DNA from: Symbiodinium natans | Lineage: Eukaryota > Sar > Dinophyceae > Suessiales > Symbiodiniaceae | Assembly (NCBI GenBank): GCA_905221605.1 | Contig: CAJNDS010000305.1 | Coordinates: 1 to 64,000, forward strand | Reading direction: 5' to 3' | DNA length: 64,000 bases | Shown: positions 11,362 to 20,568 of the stretch, piece after piece | Numbering within the stretch: the stretch's first letter is position 1 | How the letters are laid out: every line of letters begins with the position of its first letter | Notes under the pieces: model-generated | What the model saw: only the letters and a program-made list of their open reading frames with translations | Databases searched by the model: none | What the model was told of the DNA's origin: nothing | Made by a program: the position numbers and the translations under genes

Positions 11362-12337
11362 CCTAAACCCTAAACCCTGAACCCTGAACCCTGAAACCTA
11401 ATCCCTCTTCTGGACCCAACCCCTGAAGTCCTCCTAGGGGAGATGGTGGACTTCGTAAGTAATTAGGTATTCGTAATTCGAGTTCAGCTATTCAGCTACC
11501 CTCCTACTTCATTCCCCCTACATAACTTAGCAACTACTACCCTGAACCCTAAACCCTAACCGTAAACCCCAAAAACCTTCAGCTCTAATCCCAAGTCCCA
11601 AGCCCGAAGCCCTCAATCCCAACATCCCGAACTCCTGATTTCCCAAACCCTGAGAGCCCCAAGAGTCGCGCCTAAATCCCCGCAATCCTACTAAGTACTC
11701 TATAATCCCTAAACCCTAAACCCTAATCCTAAGACCTCTTAAACCTCCTAAACCTCTAAGCCCTACCTGCAACCCTCTTTACCTACAGATTTGTCGGCTA
11801 TACCTACGAACTAAGGGTAGTTTCTACCAAACTGTAGGTACATAGTCCCAGGATTTGCCCTAAGGAAATCCCTGAAATCCTACTAAATCCCTTAAACCCC
11901 CCCCGAAAACCTCCTAAGCCCCAAACTAAACCCTAAACCCTAAACCTAACCCGTACCTCCTAAATCTCCTAAGCAATAAACCCTAAACCCGAATCGCGTG
12001 AAGTCGCAGGCAAGGCATACCAGACCTGGCACCTACGACGCTTCGGAAGTTCCTTCAGCAGCTGCTTGGCCGAAAACCCCCCAAACCCTACAAACCCTGC
12101 AAAGTCTATACAGGATTTAGGTTTTTTGGTTTAGGGTTTAGGGTTAGGGCTACACACCCTGCAAACCCTACTAACCCTGCCAAGCCTCCAAAACCTTACG
12201 AACCCTGTACCCTCATGGGGCGTGGAGTCACCGGTTCAGGGCCGAGGGTCGGGTGGTTAGGGTCTTAGAGCTTTGGAGTAGTAAAGGGATTCAGACTCGT
12301 ACCCCTAAAGGTTGTATTCCTAAGGTTTCTCGTAATA

Positions 12338-12440
12338 TGGGGGTTTCCGAAATATGGGGTACCTTATCGTCCTGAACAGAAGGGAATCCTACTTTTTGGG
12401 GGGCTATTCGGGGTCCCTTATTTCCATAAGCTCCCATCTA
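12338..12440. repeat. MITE-like repeat, family G
   Basis: Block with GGGTTTCCGAAATATGGGGT, a GTACCTTAT core and GGGAATCCTACTTTTTGGGG, ending near TCCCTTATTTCCATAAG. Related copies: 8495-8600, 41,824-41,910, 50,310-50,365 and 60,114-60,170 (the last two share GAATCC/TAATCC TACTATTTGGGG). Confidence 0.6.
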
Positions 12441-13000
12441 CTCCTAGTAAGGCCTTTATATTACCTTGTAGGGTTTAGGGTTTAGGGATCTCAAAAAAAG
12501 GGTCCCCACACCCTGTGACCCAAGGCTACAACCTAGGGGTCCGAGGTGGGGTCCCCTGAGGGTTTAGGGTTTAGGGTTTAGGGTTTAGGGTTTAGGGTTT
12601 TGGGTTTGGGGTTTTGGGTTTAGGGTTTAGGGTTTAGGGTTTAGGGTTTAGGGTTTAGGGTTTGGGGAGCCCTGGAGCTTTAGGGATTCAGTGCTTCGGG
12701 GCTCTAGGTGTTTAGGGTTTGGAGTTTAGGGTTTAGTAGCTCTTCCGGGTCCCAACCATGAACGCAAAATGTCTGCCCTAAACCCAGAAGGCCCTAAATT
12801 CCCTAGACGACCAGAACCCCACACCCCAGTGGACCCCTTAAACGCCCTTAAGTGTTCCGGTTTAGGGTGTTTGGCGCCCCGTCTCACCCTCTAAGTGCTA
12901 AACCCTAGACCCTAAACCCCAAACCCCAAACCCTAAACCCTATACCCCAAACCCTAAACCCTAGGGGCCCTTAACCCCAAAGCCTAAGCCCCAGCAGCAG

Positions 13001-13059
13001 GTTCTCCCTTCCCGAGAAAGCTGAGGGCTGGGACGAGATCAAGCTCCTTGGTCGACAAG
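13001..13059 (+). CDS. Exon (FSLPEKAEGWDEIKLLGRQ)
   Basis: CAGCAG acceptor, frame FSLPEKAEGWDEIKLLGRQ, then GTTTAGGG donor-type repeats at 13,060. Unknown product. Confidence 0.5.
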
Positions 13060-13715
13060 GGTTTAGGGTTTCGGGTTTAGGGTTTGGGGTTTGGGGTTCG
13101 GGGTTTGGGGTTTGGGGTTTAGGGTTTAGGGTTTAGGGTGTCTTGCGACTTAAGGTTTGTTTAGGGCCCTTTGGCCATCGTTTAAGGCCACGCTTTGGGG
13201 GCCCAGGAAGGCTTTCCGGGCGTCAGTGATGTGGGGTGTCGGGAGTTTAGGGGGGGGGGGGGGGGGTTAGGGTTCAGGGTTTAGGGTTTAGGGTTTTGGG
13301 TTCGGGGTCTACAAGGTGTTAGAGGTGTTTTGTTGCCTCTTGCCTTGTCCTTTGGGGTGGCCGGGGGTTAGGCTGGGGGAGGTGGGGCGAAGAGTGGAGT
13401 GGACCCCTAAACCCTAAACCCTAAACCCTAAACCCTAAGCCCACACAACTTGGGGGATGCATCATGGAAACGAGGAGCTGCTTTTGTGTTTAGGGCTCAG
13501 GGTGCTTGGTGCTTAGGGTTTAAGGATTTTGGGGCGTTTAGGATCCCGAGTTTGTTGAGGGACTTAGGTTGAAGGCCTCTGAGGTCTAGGGTACGTAGAT
13601 AAGTGTTCAACTCAGCCAAGGTCTCAACCCTTTTTCTTAGGACAGTGTTTGGGGTCTAGGACGTAGTCCTGGACCCCCTCTGTGCGAGGTATGCCTGGGA
13701 CCAAGCTCATTCCAG

Positions 13716-13760
13716 CAGGGACTACCTGCGGAAGTGGGTCGTGGAGGTGCTCCTGTGCAG
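13716..13760 (+). CDS. Exon (RDYLRKWVVEVLL)
   Basis: TTCCAG acceptor and RDYLRKWVVEVLLCRGRDG. An upstream in-frame extension (ARYAWDQAHSS) is possible with an earlier acceptor. Unknown product. Confidence 0.4.
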
Positions 13761-14045
13761 GGGCAGGGACGGGAGGGGGCGGGAGGGGGGGTTTAGGGTG
13801 GTGTGTCAGGGTCGTGAAGGGCCAATGGGGTTTAGGGTGTAGGGTTTAGGGTTTAGGGTGTAGAGGCTGCAGGGTCTTTATGGGATGTAGGGGTGTAAGT
13901 TCGAGGGGCAGCCTGCAGCCGAGTTTCAGGTCGCTGCATTAACAGACCGTTAGGGATTAGAGCTTAGGGTTTAGGGTTTAGGGTTATCCGAAACCAGCTG
14001 TAGTGGTGGCGATGCAGTTCTTGAGGGGGGAGGTCTGTTGGATCT

Positions 14046-14152
14046 GAGCCCAGTGGTACCTTTTTGCTTTTTTTGGGTTCAAGGTTCCCTTGTAAAGGGA
14101 CCAACCGCCAAAAACGATACCATTACTAGAAGATGGCTACTGGGCTATCTTG
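14046..14152. repeat. MITE-like repeat, family F
   Basis: Block running from CCCAGTGGTACCTTTTTGC through TTTGGGTTCAAGGTTCCCTT to GGCTACTGGGCTATC. The ends (CCCAGT...ACTGGG) are inverted repeats. Relatives: 9800-9960, 32,850-32,990, 36,795-36,925, 39,405-39,490, 48,665-48,840 and 54,042-54,185. Some of these carry a telomere-type array inside. Confidence 0.65.
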
Positions 14153-14255
14153 GGGTTCAGGCCTCAATCCTAACCCTAAACCCTAAACCCTAAACCCTAA
14201 ACCCTAAACCCTAAACCCTAAACCCTAAACCCTAAACCTGGGCTTTGGGCAGCAG

Positions 14256-14330
14256 GCGAAGCGCACGACGCTCATCGAAGACCCGCAGCCTTCGCAGATC
14301 TTCACGACGAAGCAGCTCGGGCTCCGGGTG
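14256..14330 (+). CDS. Exon (AKRTTLIEDPQPSQIFTTKQLGLRV)
   Basis: GCAGCAG acceptor, exactly 25 codons (AKRTTLIEDPQPSQIFTTKQ then LGLRV) and an immediate GTTTAGGG array whose first GT at 14,331 is the donor. This is the clearest case where the telomere-type array itself starts the intron. The same intron ends with about a dozen CCCTAAA units before the acceptor at 14,926. Confidence 0.6.
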
Positions 14331-14926
14331 GTTTAGGGTTTAGGGTTTAGGGTTTAGGGTTTAGGGTTTAGGGTTTAGGGTTTAGGGTTTGTAGGGTTTG
14401 TAGGGTTTGTAGGGTTTAGGGTTTAGGGTTGCGGGGATTGTGCTCAGAGCGCCCTAAACCCCAAAATCCCCAAAACCTAAACACCCGAAAAAACTCAGCC
14501 CTATAAACCTTGCACCCAAAGTACGCTGCTGGCTTTTGCAGCTTTACTGTAGGGTCTGCGGATTGACGTTGTCATGGCTGACGGTTTACGGCCCGTAGCT
14601 TGCAAAGCTGCAGTTTAGGGTTTAGGGTTTTGAAGTCTTGGTGTTTTCTTTTTGGGGGGGCCTATTACAAGGGGTACCTTATTGGTTGCTATGTGTAGGA
14701 TCCTAAACCTAAACCCTTAACCCCAAACAGCCCTGGGGTTAGAGTTTCGGGTTCCGGATTTAGGGTATAGGGTTTAGGGTTTAGGGGTTGAATTGGAAAC
14801 CCAAACCCTAACCCTAAACCCTAAACCCTAAACCCTAAACCCTAAACCCTAAACCCTAAACCCTAAACCCTAAACCCTAAACCCTAAACCCTAAACCCTA
14901 AACCCAACGCCTAGATGCCGCGCCAG

Positions 14927-14995
14927 GTTCCTGGCGTGGCAGAAGCAGCAGATGGACTACCAGCAGAAGCAGAATCTCTGGAAGGCCCCTTTGCT
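14927..14995 (+). CDS. Exon (FLAWQKQQMDYQQKQNLWKAP)
   Basis: GCCAG acceptor after a long CCCTAAA array; frame FLAWQKQQMDYQQKQNLWKA then PLLW. The second half of the exon (CAGCAGAAGCAGAATCTCTG onward) recurs three more times in the next 470 bases. Confidence 0.55.
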
Positions 14996-15465
14996 ATGGG
15001 AGTTCAGGGTTTAGGGTTTTAGGGTTTGTTTAGGGTTTAGGGTTGAGGGTTTAGGGTTGAGGGTTTAGGGTTTAGGGTTTAGAGTTCAGGGTTTAGAGTT
15101 TTAGGGTTTCAGCAGAAGCAGAGCCTTTGGAAGGCCCCTTCTTTGCTATCCCTATGGGTCCATGGAATACTTGGGCCTTAAAGTACTTCCTATATAAGGA
15201 CTTTTGGGTCTAAGTATGTAATGATAAGGTATATGGGCCCTTAGGGTATAGGAGTTCAGGGTTCAGGGTTTAGGGCTTCAGCAGAAGCAGAACCTCTGGA
15301 AGGCTCCTTTCGCTATAGGGGTTCAGGGTTTAGGGTTCAGGGTTCAGGGTTTAGGGTTTAGGGTTCAGGGTTCAGGGTTTAGGGTTTAAGGCTTTAGGGT
15401 CTTAGGGTTTTAGGGTTCAGGGCAGAAAGCAGAACCTCTGGAAGGCCCCTTTGCTTGGGGGTTCA
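14961..15465 (+). repeat. Four-fold repeat of an exon fragment separated by TTTAGGG
   Basis: The exon fragment CAGCAGAAGCAGAATCTCTG then GAAGGCCCCTTTGCTAT occurs at 14,961, 15,110, 15,279 and (diverged, CAGAAAGCAGAACC) 15,422. Units are about 145-170 bases apart and filled with TTTAGGG/TTCAGGG repeats; one spacer also holds a family C repeat. Each copy could still encode QQKQ(N/S)LWKAP. They are either repeated exons or tandem intron/exon duplications. Confidence 0.8.
15158..15249. repeat. MITE-like repeat, family C (copy 1)
   Basis: Palindromic block from GGGTCCATGGAATACTTGGG through CTATATAAGGACTTTTGGGT to GGTATATGGGCCCTTAGGG. It matches 51,403-51,514 and the nested copies at 52,429-52,716. 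Non-coding. Confidence 0.75.
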
Positions 15466-15917
15466 GGGTTTAGGGTCGTAGAGGTTTTGGGTATCAGAGT
15501 TTTCGGGTTTTAGGGTTTTGGGCCAGTTTTGGGGTTTCGGGTTTTAGGGTTGGTTACTTTTTTTTTTTTTTTGGGGGGGGGGGGGGGTTCAAGGGTTTAG
15601 TGTTTAAGGGGTTTGAGGGTGTGACGGTTTTCGGGATTTAGGGTTTTAGGGTTTAGGGTTTGCGTCTTGGAGTTTATGTTGGGTTGGGGTTGTCGGTTTT
15701 TGTGGTGAGAGAGCTTGCAATCAGCAAGGCTAGTGGTAGTTGGGCCAAGCTTGGTCCTGATGCACAGTTATTAGAGGGTTTAGGGTTTGCCACTTGTAAT
15801 CCCTAAGCCCTAAATGAAGGCAAGCCTCTCAAAAGGGTGGAATAAACCCTGAACCCTACAACCCCAATAAAGGGTTTAGGGTTTAGGGTTTGGGGGTCTT
15901 TGTGGTGCTTTACTGTA

Positions 15918-16010
15918 ACTTTAGATCCTTAGCCTTTTTGGGGTTATTGGGTTTCTTAAGAAGCCAGCTAAAAATTTAATTTTTAGCTACCCCCCTAAGT
16001 GCAGCCAAGG
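15918..16010. repeat. Repeat family D, ends at a splice acceptor
   Basis: Block reading CTTTAGATCCTTAGCCTTTT ... GGGTTTCTTAAGAAGCCAGC ... CTAAGTGCAGCCAAG. Copies at 29,482-29,575 and 51,674-51,745. In this copy the terminal GTGCAG is the best acceptor for the exon at 16,005, so the repeat appears to form the 3' end of the intron. Confidence 0.7.
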
Positions 16011-16107
16011 GATTGGGGTTCGGAGTGAGAGCCGAGGCAAAGCCGAAAAAGGAGGAGGATGCTGCATCCGTTGCTGCCAGAGCCAACCTCGACATCTTCG
16101 CAGTGGA

Positions 16108-16111
<4 letters not shown>
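16005..16111 (+). CDS. Exon (AEAKPKKEEDAASVAARANLDIFAVE)
   Basis: GTGCAG acceptor, then AKGLGFGVRAEAKPKKEEDA, ASVAARANLDIFAVEA and a long poly-C run (read as poly-Pro in one frame). The acidic/basic linker style matches the upstream exons. The poly-C more likely belongs to the intron than to the protein. Confidence 0.55.
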
Positions 16112-16148
<37 letters not shown>

Positions 16149-16688
16149 ACCCCCCCCCCCTCTTCCCCAGACCCTACTGTAGACCCTACTGTAGACCCTA
16201 GACCCTAAACCCTAACCCAAAAACCCCTTTACGCCCCGAACCCCCTAAGTTTCTCAACCCTGAAACCCTATCCCCTGAATATCTATACTTATAGGCATGA
16301 GTTTTCATACCTGCCTTACTTGAAGGGTGTGGAACTTGAGGTCAAAACCATCAGGGTGTGGTTCAGTTTGAAATGGCGGGGGGGGGGAGGGGGGAGCGGG
16401 GGCTGAATAATGATGAGCCCTTTTTGTGGGCAACCTAATCTGTGAGAAATATGTTTCAATAGAGTCCGACAAAAAAGGAGATACAAATTCAACAAAAAAG
16501 GACATACAAACATAAATAAACAAGTTCCCAAGAAGTTGTACAAAAAAACAAATATGTATGTCTATAGTCAAGAGCAGCAGTCCCTATGTTTAGGTAGAGC
16601 TGAAGGGGACTTTGCGGTCTTTGCCTGTGGTTCTTAGGCTCCGTGTGTTCGCAGGACGTTAAAGGCTGTGGCTAAGTTGTAACACACA

Positions 16689-16720
16689 TATCTGTATATA
16701 TGTATATGTATGTATGTACG

Positions 16721-16768
<48 letters not shown>

Positions 16769-16769
16769 G

Positions 16770-16806
<37 letters not shown>
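16689..16806. repeat. TATATG/TATGTA microsatellite
   Basis: About 118 bases of (TATATG)n with GTATGTACG variants lie just upstream of a splice acceptor at 16,856. Apparent ORFs over it (runs of IYIY, HIHI or MYMY) are repeat artefacts. Confidence 0.95.
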
Positions 16807-16807
<1 letters not shown>

Positions 16808-16856
16808 TTTGGTGTATGTATATACACACGCTATACCAAGTAGCCTGCGCTTGCAG

Positions 16857-16943
16857 GATGTGAACGACATCGGCGACGGCGAGCCGCTGTACGCGAACTT
16901 TGAGCCCGTGGACTGGGCACTGCTGCCCTCCTTGCAACTTATA
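16857..16943 (+). CDS. Exon with [23 protein letters not shown] motif
   Basis: TTGCAG acceptor, then [20 protein letters not shown] and ALLPSLQL. From memory this resembles a repeat-rich domain common in dinoflagellate proteins (DIGDGEPLF...F...DWALLSLR.E.HLL.HAF..D); I know no official name. Exons at 18,560 and 19,074 supply its continuation in the correct order, which supports one plus-strand gene across telomere-repeat-filled introns. Confidence 0.7.
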
Positions 16944-17202
16944 AAGGGGCTACAGGTTTAGGGTTTAGGGTCTAGGGTCTAGGGTTTAGGGTTTAGGGTT
17001 TAGGGTTTAGGGTTTAGGGTTTAGGGCAAGGGGCTACATCGAGAGCCGAACTTCTTGCTTCAGAAGCTTTCTTGACACAAAGTTCCACCGTTTTTCTTCT
17101 GGAGTGGCTTGCTGGCGTAGCTGAATGTGTGATATCAGAGAGTCATTCTCAGGGGTTGAAAATCGTAAGAAGGTGTAGCTGCGCAGCTCCCAGTACTAGA
17201 GG

Positions 17203-17490
17203 CCCCAAACCCCAAACCCCAAACCCCAAACCCCAAACCCCAAACCCCAAACCCCAAACCCCAAACCCCAAACCCCAAACCCCAAACCCCAAACCCCAAA
17301 CCCCAAACCCCAAACCCCAAACCCCAAACCCCAAACCCCAAACCCCAAACCCCAAACCCCAAACCCCAAACCCCAAACCCCAAACCCTAAACCCCAAACC
17401 CCAAACCCCAAACCCTAAACCCTAAACCCTAAACCCTACACCCTAAACCCTAAACCCTAAACCCTAAACCCTAAACCCTAAACCCTCTCA
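17203..17490. repeat. Homogeneous CCCCAAA array grading into CCCTAAA
   Basis: Around 26 consecutive CCCCAAA units (TTTGGGG on the other strand) pass into CCCTAAA units at about 17,386. Long open frames here (PKPQTPN or GFGVWGL repeats) are artefacts of a 7-base unit without stops. The switch in unit type is sharp. Confidence 0.95.
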
Positions 17491-18559
17491 ATCCTAAACC
17501 TCAGACCCATACAAAAGAGACCGGGCCCCAGAATTTCGATCCTGCCTGCCATACAAGCCCCGAAACGGCGTAGGTTTTTTTTGTTTAGGGTTATTTAGGG
17601 TTATAAGGGTTTAGGGTTTAGACCCTAAACCCTAAACCCTAAACCCTAAACCGTTTGGGGTTTAGGCTTTAGGGCTTAGGTGCTCCTGCTACATTTGATG
17701 CGTTCCAGAGACAAGAAAGGTTGCAGCTTCGATACGAGCTGCATCTGCTGCAGGAGATCCTCGCCAGGATAAGGTTTAGGGTTTAGGGTTAAGGTTTAGG
17801 CTTTAGGGTTTAGGGTTTGGGGTTTAGGGTTTAGGGTTTGGGTTTTGGGGTTTGGGGTTTGGGGTTTGGGGTTTAGGGCTACCAGGGTTTTGGGTCTTGA
17901 GATAGACCAGGTGATAGTCCTAGGCTTTAGGCAAAAGAGCCATGGGGTAACCAGGCTCCTCCGAGGTTCGTGATGTAGAACTCGAAAATCAGGTACCCTA
18001 TCTCGACGTTTTTTATGGGGATATTTAAAGCACTTCATTCCCTGATTCACTGTGAAGATTAAGGTTTAGGTTTAGGGTTTAGGTTTAGGTTTAGGGTTTA
18101 GGGTTTCGGGTTTAGGGTTTAGGGCTTCGGGGTTTATATAGGGGCTTCGGGCTTTAGGGGCGTGGGTTTCAATTCTGATTCACTATGAAGACCAGAAAAG
18201 AAGGGGGAACATCCCAACCTATACTTCCAGTGACTGCAGGGCACGACGCATAGGTCTCTGGAAGTATAGGGAAGCCCATGGAAAAGCAGCCAGAGACCCC
18301 AAACCCTAACCTGGATTCCTTATATCTTCCAGACTGCTGGCCCCAGATCTCAGCACCCTAAACCCTAAACCCTAAACCCTCAACACCCCAGATCCGTAAG
18401 CAGAGATCCTTGCCCAATTGGTGTTTGGGGTTGAGCGCTTTTTCTTGCTGCGGTGGTAGAGCCCAAAGCCTAAACCCCAAACCCTAAACCCCAAAACCCT
18501 AAACCCTAAATCTAAACCCCTAGACCCTACACCTTGAAACTACAAAAGCCTTTCCTCAG

Positions 18560-18646
18560 GGCCTTCAAGCGGGACGTGGATGACGAGGATCGAAAGCTGA
18601 TCCCCGAGCCACATCTGTCCTACTACTACAGCCGCCTGCTTTGGAA
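18560..18646 (+). CDS. Exon (AFKRDVDDEDRKLIPEPHLSYYYSRLLW)
   Basis: CCTCAG acceptor, frame AFKRDVDDEDRKLIPEPHLS then YYYSRLLW. It reads as the direct continuation of the DIGDGEPL...DWALL exon: the family motif continues HAF..D..D.ER......HL.FYYN.YF. The stop TGA after LLWN implies the donor lies just before it. Confidence 0.65.
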
Positions 18647-19073
18647 TTGAGGCATATGCAGGCTGGCTCTAGGCTTCTACAAGGACTCTTGGCTCTGGGG
18701 GTTTAGGGTTTAGGGTTTGGGGGTTGGGGTTTAGAGTTTTTGCGTTTAGGCTTTCGGGGAAAAGTTGGCTTCTACGAAAGGTTTTGGAGGCAGTTTTGGG
18801 CGGGAGGCATTCACATGGCTTTCCTGTCCTGACTTGCACTCCGGCCTAGGCCTTGGGCCTTAGACCTTGCATGGGTTTGGGGTTTAGGCTTTAGGCTTTA
18901 GGGTTTAGGGGGGGCTGCCCCGCCCCAAGTCCAGAGCAATCCTGCGGGGGGTGGGGGTCTAGAAGCCCTGTCGAAAACGCGCCAGTCCCTTAAACCAAAC
19001 CGCAACCCTATGTGAATCCCTAAGCCCTAAACCCCAAACGCTAAACCCTAAACCCTAAACCCTCGCGTGTCAG

Positions 19074-19162
19074 GTAAGTACTTTCGGAAGCAGCTGAGTC
19101 CTGGCGTCTTTGGGCAGAAGAACAACCTGGAGCCTCGGTTGCACTACCCGGTTCACTTCTAG
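19074..19162 (+). CDS. Exon (KYFRKQLSPGVFGQKNNLE)
   Basis: GTGTCAG acceptor; frame KYFRKQLSPGVFGQKNNLEP then RLHYPVHF and TAG. It continues the YYYSR...KYF motif. Either it ends the protein at 19,162 or, more likely, it is spliced after NNLE to the exon at 19,759 (ELIAHIKDV). Confidence 0.6.
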
Positions 19163-19429
19163 GGTTCAAGGGTTCAGGGTTTAAGGTTGAGGGGTTTAGG
19201 GGTTTCAGGGATCAGGGTGGTGGCTTTGGTGTGTTAGGGGTTTGGGGCAGGTTCTGGCACACGACACCTACGTAAACCCTAAACCCTAAACCCTAAACCG
19301 ATCGTCCCTTTTCCTTGTCTGACTCCGACATCATTGGATGTCGCACGACTGTTGGGTTCATGCCGACTGAGCCCGACATAGGCTAAGGCGTCAGGGCTGA
19401 GGGCTGTCAGGCGTTCAGGCTTCAGGGTT

Positions 19430-19539
19430 TGGATGTCCCCCTTATCCTGACAGTCCTTCATAGGGGTTATAGTACCCCCCCCCCCTTATTGAAATCCCAT
19501 TAGAAATTAAGGACCGTGAGTATAAGGGGGAACATCCCA
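19430..19539. mobile_element. MITE-like element, family A (copy 2)
   Basis: Terminal inverted repeats GGATGTCCCCCTTATCCTGA and its approximate complement ending AAGGGGGAACATCC, inner CAGTCCTT/AAGGACCG, and central poly-C (11 C). It lies in the intron between the exons at 19,074 and 19,759. Confidence 0.85.
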
Positions 19540-19758
19540 AGTCTAGGGCTTCATAAGGAGTCCACTCCCCATTAGTCGCTGAGCTGCTCCCCCCGAGGTT
19601 GGAACGTGCAGAACCTCTCAACCCCAGGACCCCTCGCAAATTCCCGAGGGCTCAGGGCTCAGGGGTTTTGAGTTGCGGCGTTTTGAACGTTTTAGGCTTC
19701 CTTTTTTTTAAAGCCCTGACGCCCTCTCAACTTTGAATTGGGCCAAAGCCTGTCTCAG

Positions 19759-19845
19759 GAGTTGATCGCCCACATCAAGGACGTGGCTACCTGGGCAGCA
19801 TGTACGGATGCGTGGATTCATGCACTGCGTTCGGCCGTGTTCTAA
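19759..19845 (+). CDS. Terminal exon (ELIAHIKDVATWAACTDAWIHALRS)
   Basis: GTCTCAG acceptor, frame ELIAHIKDVATWAACTDAWI then HALRSAVF and a TAA stop. It fits after KNNLE of the previous exon and would end the split gene about 150 bases before the LTR element. The family continuation (EEL..L.KD) is from memory. Confidence 0.55.
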   Translation, partial: ELIAHIKDVATWAACTDAWIHALRSAVF

Positions 19846-19987
19846 TTGGTGGCCCACTTGAAGTCCCCAGTAGCCAAAGGCTCCGCAATGTAATGGGCAC
19901 CACAAATTGGCCATTATTTCGCAACCCTTCAACCCCCCCCCCCAATTTTTGACGCAATCCCCGGCCCTTAGAGGGAATCCTAGGGTT

Positions 19988-19992
19988 TAGGG
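19988..19992. repeat. Target-site duplication TAGGG (left)
   Basis: TAGGG directly abuts the left LTR and is repeated at 28,978-28,982. Both lie in TTTAGGG repeats, so the match would also arise by register alone. It is consistent with a 5-bp LTR-element duplication but not independent proof. Confidence 0.6.
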
Positions 19993-20198
19993 TACGGGGG
20001 CAACCGAAAGGGGGAGGGAACCAACCCCAACAGTCGCCAGAGATTTCACCCTGAACCAACCAGCAAACAACAGGAACTCAAAACTTCTTTTTGCTACCAG
20101 GCGCATGGCCCAGTCTTGAGCCATGAAGATCAACAGGTACATTGACCCTTCAACTTTCAACACCAACTCCTTTCTACAATACCAACTGCAGCTCCGCA
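19993..20198 (-). repeat. 3' LTR of the retroelement
   Basis: 206 bp, identical to 28,772-28,977 except one base. Short for a Copia-type element. It includes ATGGCTCAAG, which shares GGCTCAAG with the end of the dinoflagellate spliced leader; this is probably chance. A shadow ORF in the LTR has no family match I can name. Confidence 0.9.
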
Positions 20199-20208
20199 CT
20201 CCCCCTGT
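20199..20208 (-). promoter_or_regulatory. Polypurine tract
   Basis: On the minus strand GGACAGGGGGAG abuts the TGCGGAG start of the 3' LTR. Position and composition fit a plus-strand primer for LTR-element reverse transcription. Confidence 0.75.
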
Positions 20209-20568
20209 CCTAGGATTTCCTAGGACACATTGGAGGTGCAGATCTTTGGCCAAAAACTGCCATTAGGGCAGCAGCCAGCTGCCTGAAATGCACATTATGG
20301 TTTTACGTCATCCAGGACGAATTTATAGCACATTGGCTAAACCCATTAACCACAGAGAATCTTGTTTCACCATGATCCTCTTGTCATTGAAGACTCTTCG
20401 GTCTTCTTCACCACGAACCGTGGTCTTCGCTACGCAAAAAGCTACTGACTTCTACTATCAGGGATTTCCATACCCTTAATAGTAACCACCGCATTTTCAG
20501 CACATTGGCTGTTCCAGCGCACCTGTCTTCTGAAAGAGAAAAACCATCCCTTCATCCATACCATCCAG
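20209..20568 (-). other. 3' untranslated part of the retroelement
   Basis: About 360 bases between the ORF3 stop and the polypurine tract. The only open stretches are short and on the opposite strand. There is no room for a pol gene. Confidence 0.6.

Noticed and set aside
16634-16937. Proteins with IYIYIY or HIHIHI runs
   Set aside because: They are produced by the TATATG microsatellite.
17072-17425. Long open frames made of PKPQTPN or GFGVWGL repeats
   Set aside because: They are translations of the stop-free 7-base CCCCAAA/TTTGGGG unit in all frames, with no other coding signal.
20101-20130. Dinoflagellate spliced-leader relic in the LTR (ATGGCTCAAG)
   Set aside because: Only about eight bases agree with the known leader end and the preceding bases differ, so chance is likely.
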